39,875 nucleotides of DNA from Minisyncoccota bacterium (GTDB taxonomy: Bacteria; Patescibacteriota; Minisyncoccia; Minisyncoccales; GWA2-38-27), in assembly GCA_028687715.1 (NCBI GenBank), contig JAQTZP010000001.1, positions 1-39,875 on the forward strand, read 5' to 3'. Shown here in pieces: positions 38,512 through 39,875 of this stretch. Made by a program: the position numbers and the translations under genes. The notes beneath the pieces are model-generated. The model was not told where the DNA came from. It searched no databases and saw nothing but the letters and a program-made list of their open reading frames with translations. Every line of letters starts with the position of its first letter. The stretch's first letter is position 1.

Positions 38512-39875
38512 TTAGTTAGTTATAATTTCTTCAATCTCCTCCGCTATTATTTTCGGCTCATTATTTCTATTATCCACCCTTCCTTTTATAAATACAATCT
38601 TATTCTCGCAAAAAGCGCTTGGATTCTTCTCAATTACAGGCGGAAAGACAACAACCTCTGCTTTATCTGTTAAATCCTCTATTTTTAGAAAAAGCATTGG
38701 TCTGCCGCTTTTAGTAATAATCTTTTTAATTGATGAAATTATGCCTCCGATTTTTACTTTCTTATTTAAAAAAGCGCCAGTTATTTTAGAAAGTGAAAAT
38801 GTTTTATCCTCTAAAACGCTTCTATAATCTTCTAAAGGATGAGAAGTGACATAAAGCCCAAGCAGTTCTTTTTCCCAGCCGAGCTTTTCTAAGTTTCCGG
38901 CCGATGCTGCCGGAGACAAGCTTAATTCATAGTTCGAAGAGGTGTTTTCAAAGAGGCCTTTCTGGCCGTTTATTTTCACCTTATGATTTTCTCTGGCATA
39001 TTCTAAAAGCTTTTCAAGATTTTGCAGCAATTGGTTTCTCTCTCCCAGCTTGTCAAAAGCTCCAGCTTTTATCAAGCTTTCCATAGATTTCTTGTTTAGG
39101 TCTTTGCAGTTGATTCTTGTTATAAAGTCAGTAATGGATTTAAAAGGTCCGTTTGCCTTTCTTTCCGCTGTAATCACATCAATTATGTTTTCTCCCACAT
39201 TTTTTACTGCCAGGAGCCCGAACCTTATTTTATTCTCTTTGGGAACAACAGTAAAGTTTTTCAAGCTTTCATTGATATCAGGAGCCAAAACTTCAATTCT
39301 CATCTTTCTGGCTTCTTCTATTAAAACAGCAATTCTTTCAACATCGGTTTTTTCAGATGTTAGAAGAGATGCCATAAATTCAACGGGGTAGTGAGCTTTA
39401 AGATAAGCGGTTTGGTAAGCGATCATGGCATAGGCTGATGAGTGGGAATTATGAACGAAAATATCGTTAGCTATAAAGTTATGGGTTTTGTCAATCGTTA
39501 AGTCGAAAGTTTCCTCGTTTTTGATGTAGGAGATAGAAGAGATTTTATCCCAGAAGATGTCTGAATTAGAGAGCGTTTCTAAATCCTTTATATTCAAAGA
39601 TTGAGAGATATGCTGGACGGTTTCTCTAAGATATCCTATTTTATAGTTATTATAGAATAATCGTTCTGAAAAGCTATTCTCTTTTGCTCCTTCCTTAAAT
39701 GATAAGCATTTTTGACTAACTGCGGATCTGATAAAAGGCGTGACAATTTCTACGGGTATAATGTCTATACTTCCTCGGGCTGACCAGCTTTTTATCCTTC
39801 CATTTAAAACAGGATGATTTTGTCTTATTTCTTCTAAAACCTTTCTTTTGCCTGCTAAAAGATAAGAACTGAAGC
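38512..39875 (-). CDS. dnaE: DNA polymerase III alpha subunit, C-terminal part carrying an intein (5' end outside window)
   Basis: An open frame runs from the right edge (first full codon at 39873) to the stop at 38512. The last 311 residues are the C-extein: SHSSAYAMIAYQTAYLKAHYP and the following helix-hairpin-helix and OB-fold tRNA-anti type domains (KKVKIGGIISSIKKIITKSGRPMLFL) are typical of DnaE. Upstream of that Ser the sequence is an intein (see separate entry). The polymerase domains proper and the N-extein lie outside the window. Reading the ORF as starting at the TTG at 39597 would be wrong, because the frame stays open to the edge. The catalytic replicase of the cell is thus made by protein splicing. 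Confidence 0.88.
   Translation of the reverse strand, partial: FSSYLLAGKRKVLEEIRQNHPVLNGRIKSWSARGSIDIIPVEIVTPFIRSAVSQKCLSFKEGAKENSFSERLFYNNYKIGYLRETVQHISQSLNIKDLETLSNSDIFWDKISSISYIKNEETFDLTIDKTHNFIANDIFVHNSHSSAYAMIAYQTAYLKAHYPVEFMASLLTSEKTDVERIAVLIEEARKMRIEVLAPDINESLKNFTVVPKENKIRFGLLAVKNVGENIIDVITAERKANGPFKSITDFITRINCKDLNKKSMESLIKAGAFDKLGERNQLLQNLEKLLEYARENHKVKINGQKGLFENTSSNYELSLSPAASAGNLEKLGWEKELLGLYVTSHPLEDYRSVLEDKTFSLSKITGAFLNKKVKIGGIISSIKKIITKSGRPMLFLKIEDLTDKAEVVVFPPVIEKNPSAFCENKIVFIKGRVDNRNNEPKIIAEEIEEIITN
39448..39875 (-). other. C-terminal part of an intein in DnaE
   Basis: About 142 residues before the predicted splice junction at 39447/39448. The end shows the Hint C-terminal blocks: ETFDLTIDKTHNFIANDIFVHN, with the block F His/Asp pattern and the block G His-Asn pair, followed by Ser as the +1 nucleophile. 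SDIFWDKISSI before it is also intein-like. The part further upstream (GRIKSWSARGSIDIIP, YKIGYLRETVQHI) has no LAGLIDADG motif that I can see; a homing endonuclease could lie beyond the edge. The junction falls in the conserved DnaE motif that normally reads FNKSHS. Confidence 0.88.

Noticed and set aside
39050-39391. 113-residue plus-strand frame
   Set aside because: Antisense shadow of dnaE, whose conserved frame covers the same bases.
39595-39597. TTG at 39595-39597 as the start of the dnaE fragment
   Set aside because: The frame stays open to the window edge and the residues upstream continue the intein.
1-39875. Mobile elements, CRISPR arrays, replication origin
   Set aside because: I saw no transposase, direct-repeat array, DnaA-box cluster or attachment-site duplication. 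tRNA genes are present but with no integrase beside them.

Overview
The window looks like a chromosomal segment of a streamlined, AT-rich bacterium of the Candidate Phyla Radiation (Patescibacteria), most likely a Parcubacteria-type lineage. The evidence is circumstantial but consistent. There is a VirB2/TrbC-like pilin subunit of the kind common in these genomes, a PEGA-domain protein, large secreted surface proteins, a DUF5667-like protein, and trimmed aminoacyl-tRNA synthetases. Thymidylate comes from dCMP deaminase and ThyX. Intergenic gaps are tiny, and conserved operons have lost their lipid and isoprenoid genes. No transposon, prophage or CRISPR array is visible.

Layout. (1) 1-9017, plus strand: a cell-surface locus with the tail of an unknown protein, a VirB2-like pilin, a 1125-residue membrane-anchored protein (degenerate transglutaminase-like domain plus C-terminal lysozyme-like domain), a small anchored protein, and a 1384-residue secreted protein (cyclase-like helical repeats, CARDB, FN3, two LamG domains). 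(2) 9054-10484, minus: a PEGA/beta-propeller-like membrane protein, divergent from (3) 10585-20136, plus: one dense operon murA-mreB-holB-frr-rseP-proS-mreB2-gatC-gatA-membrane protein (cell wall precursor, cell shape, replication clamp loading, ribosome recycling, regulated proteolysis, Pro-tRNA and the amidotransferase). (4) 20197-20465, minus: tRNA-fMet, tRNA-Met and tRNA-Asp, closed by a bidirectional terminator. (5) 20556-21305: a PD-(D/E)XK nuclease-like protein. (6) 21310-23419: a cassette (small unknown protein, pyrF, pyrE-like) with strong Shine-Dalgarno sites and 5' hairpins that the rest of the window lacks. (7) 23486-33071, plus: pheS-pheT-gyrB, secE-nusG-rplK, then dCMP deaminase-tmk-thyX-gatB. 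(8) 33093-39875, minus: dnaE (interrupted by an intein at the window edge)-thrS-Kazal/DUF5667 protein, then miaB-miaA.

How the genes cooperate. GatA, GatC and the distant GatB make the Asp/Glu-tRNA amidotransferase. dCMP deaminase, ThyX and Tmk form a short dCMP to dTDP route. PyrE-like plus PyrF would take orotate to UMP. MiaA and MiaB act in series on tRNA position 37. MurA and the two MreB paralogues link wall synthesis to shape.

The most unusual signals are four. The cassette at 21310-23419 has three promoter-plus-hairpin leaders, the last of which leads only to a terminator. The initiator tRNA carries C33 and G55 in place of near-universal uridines. The dnaE gene ends the window inside an intein. 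Finally, translation starts are almost all without Shine-Dalgarno sites, and at least two genes have promoters placed for leaderless transcripts. Domain and family names are recognition by eye; no database search was run.
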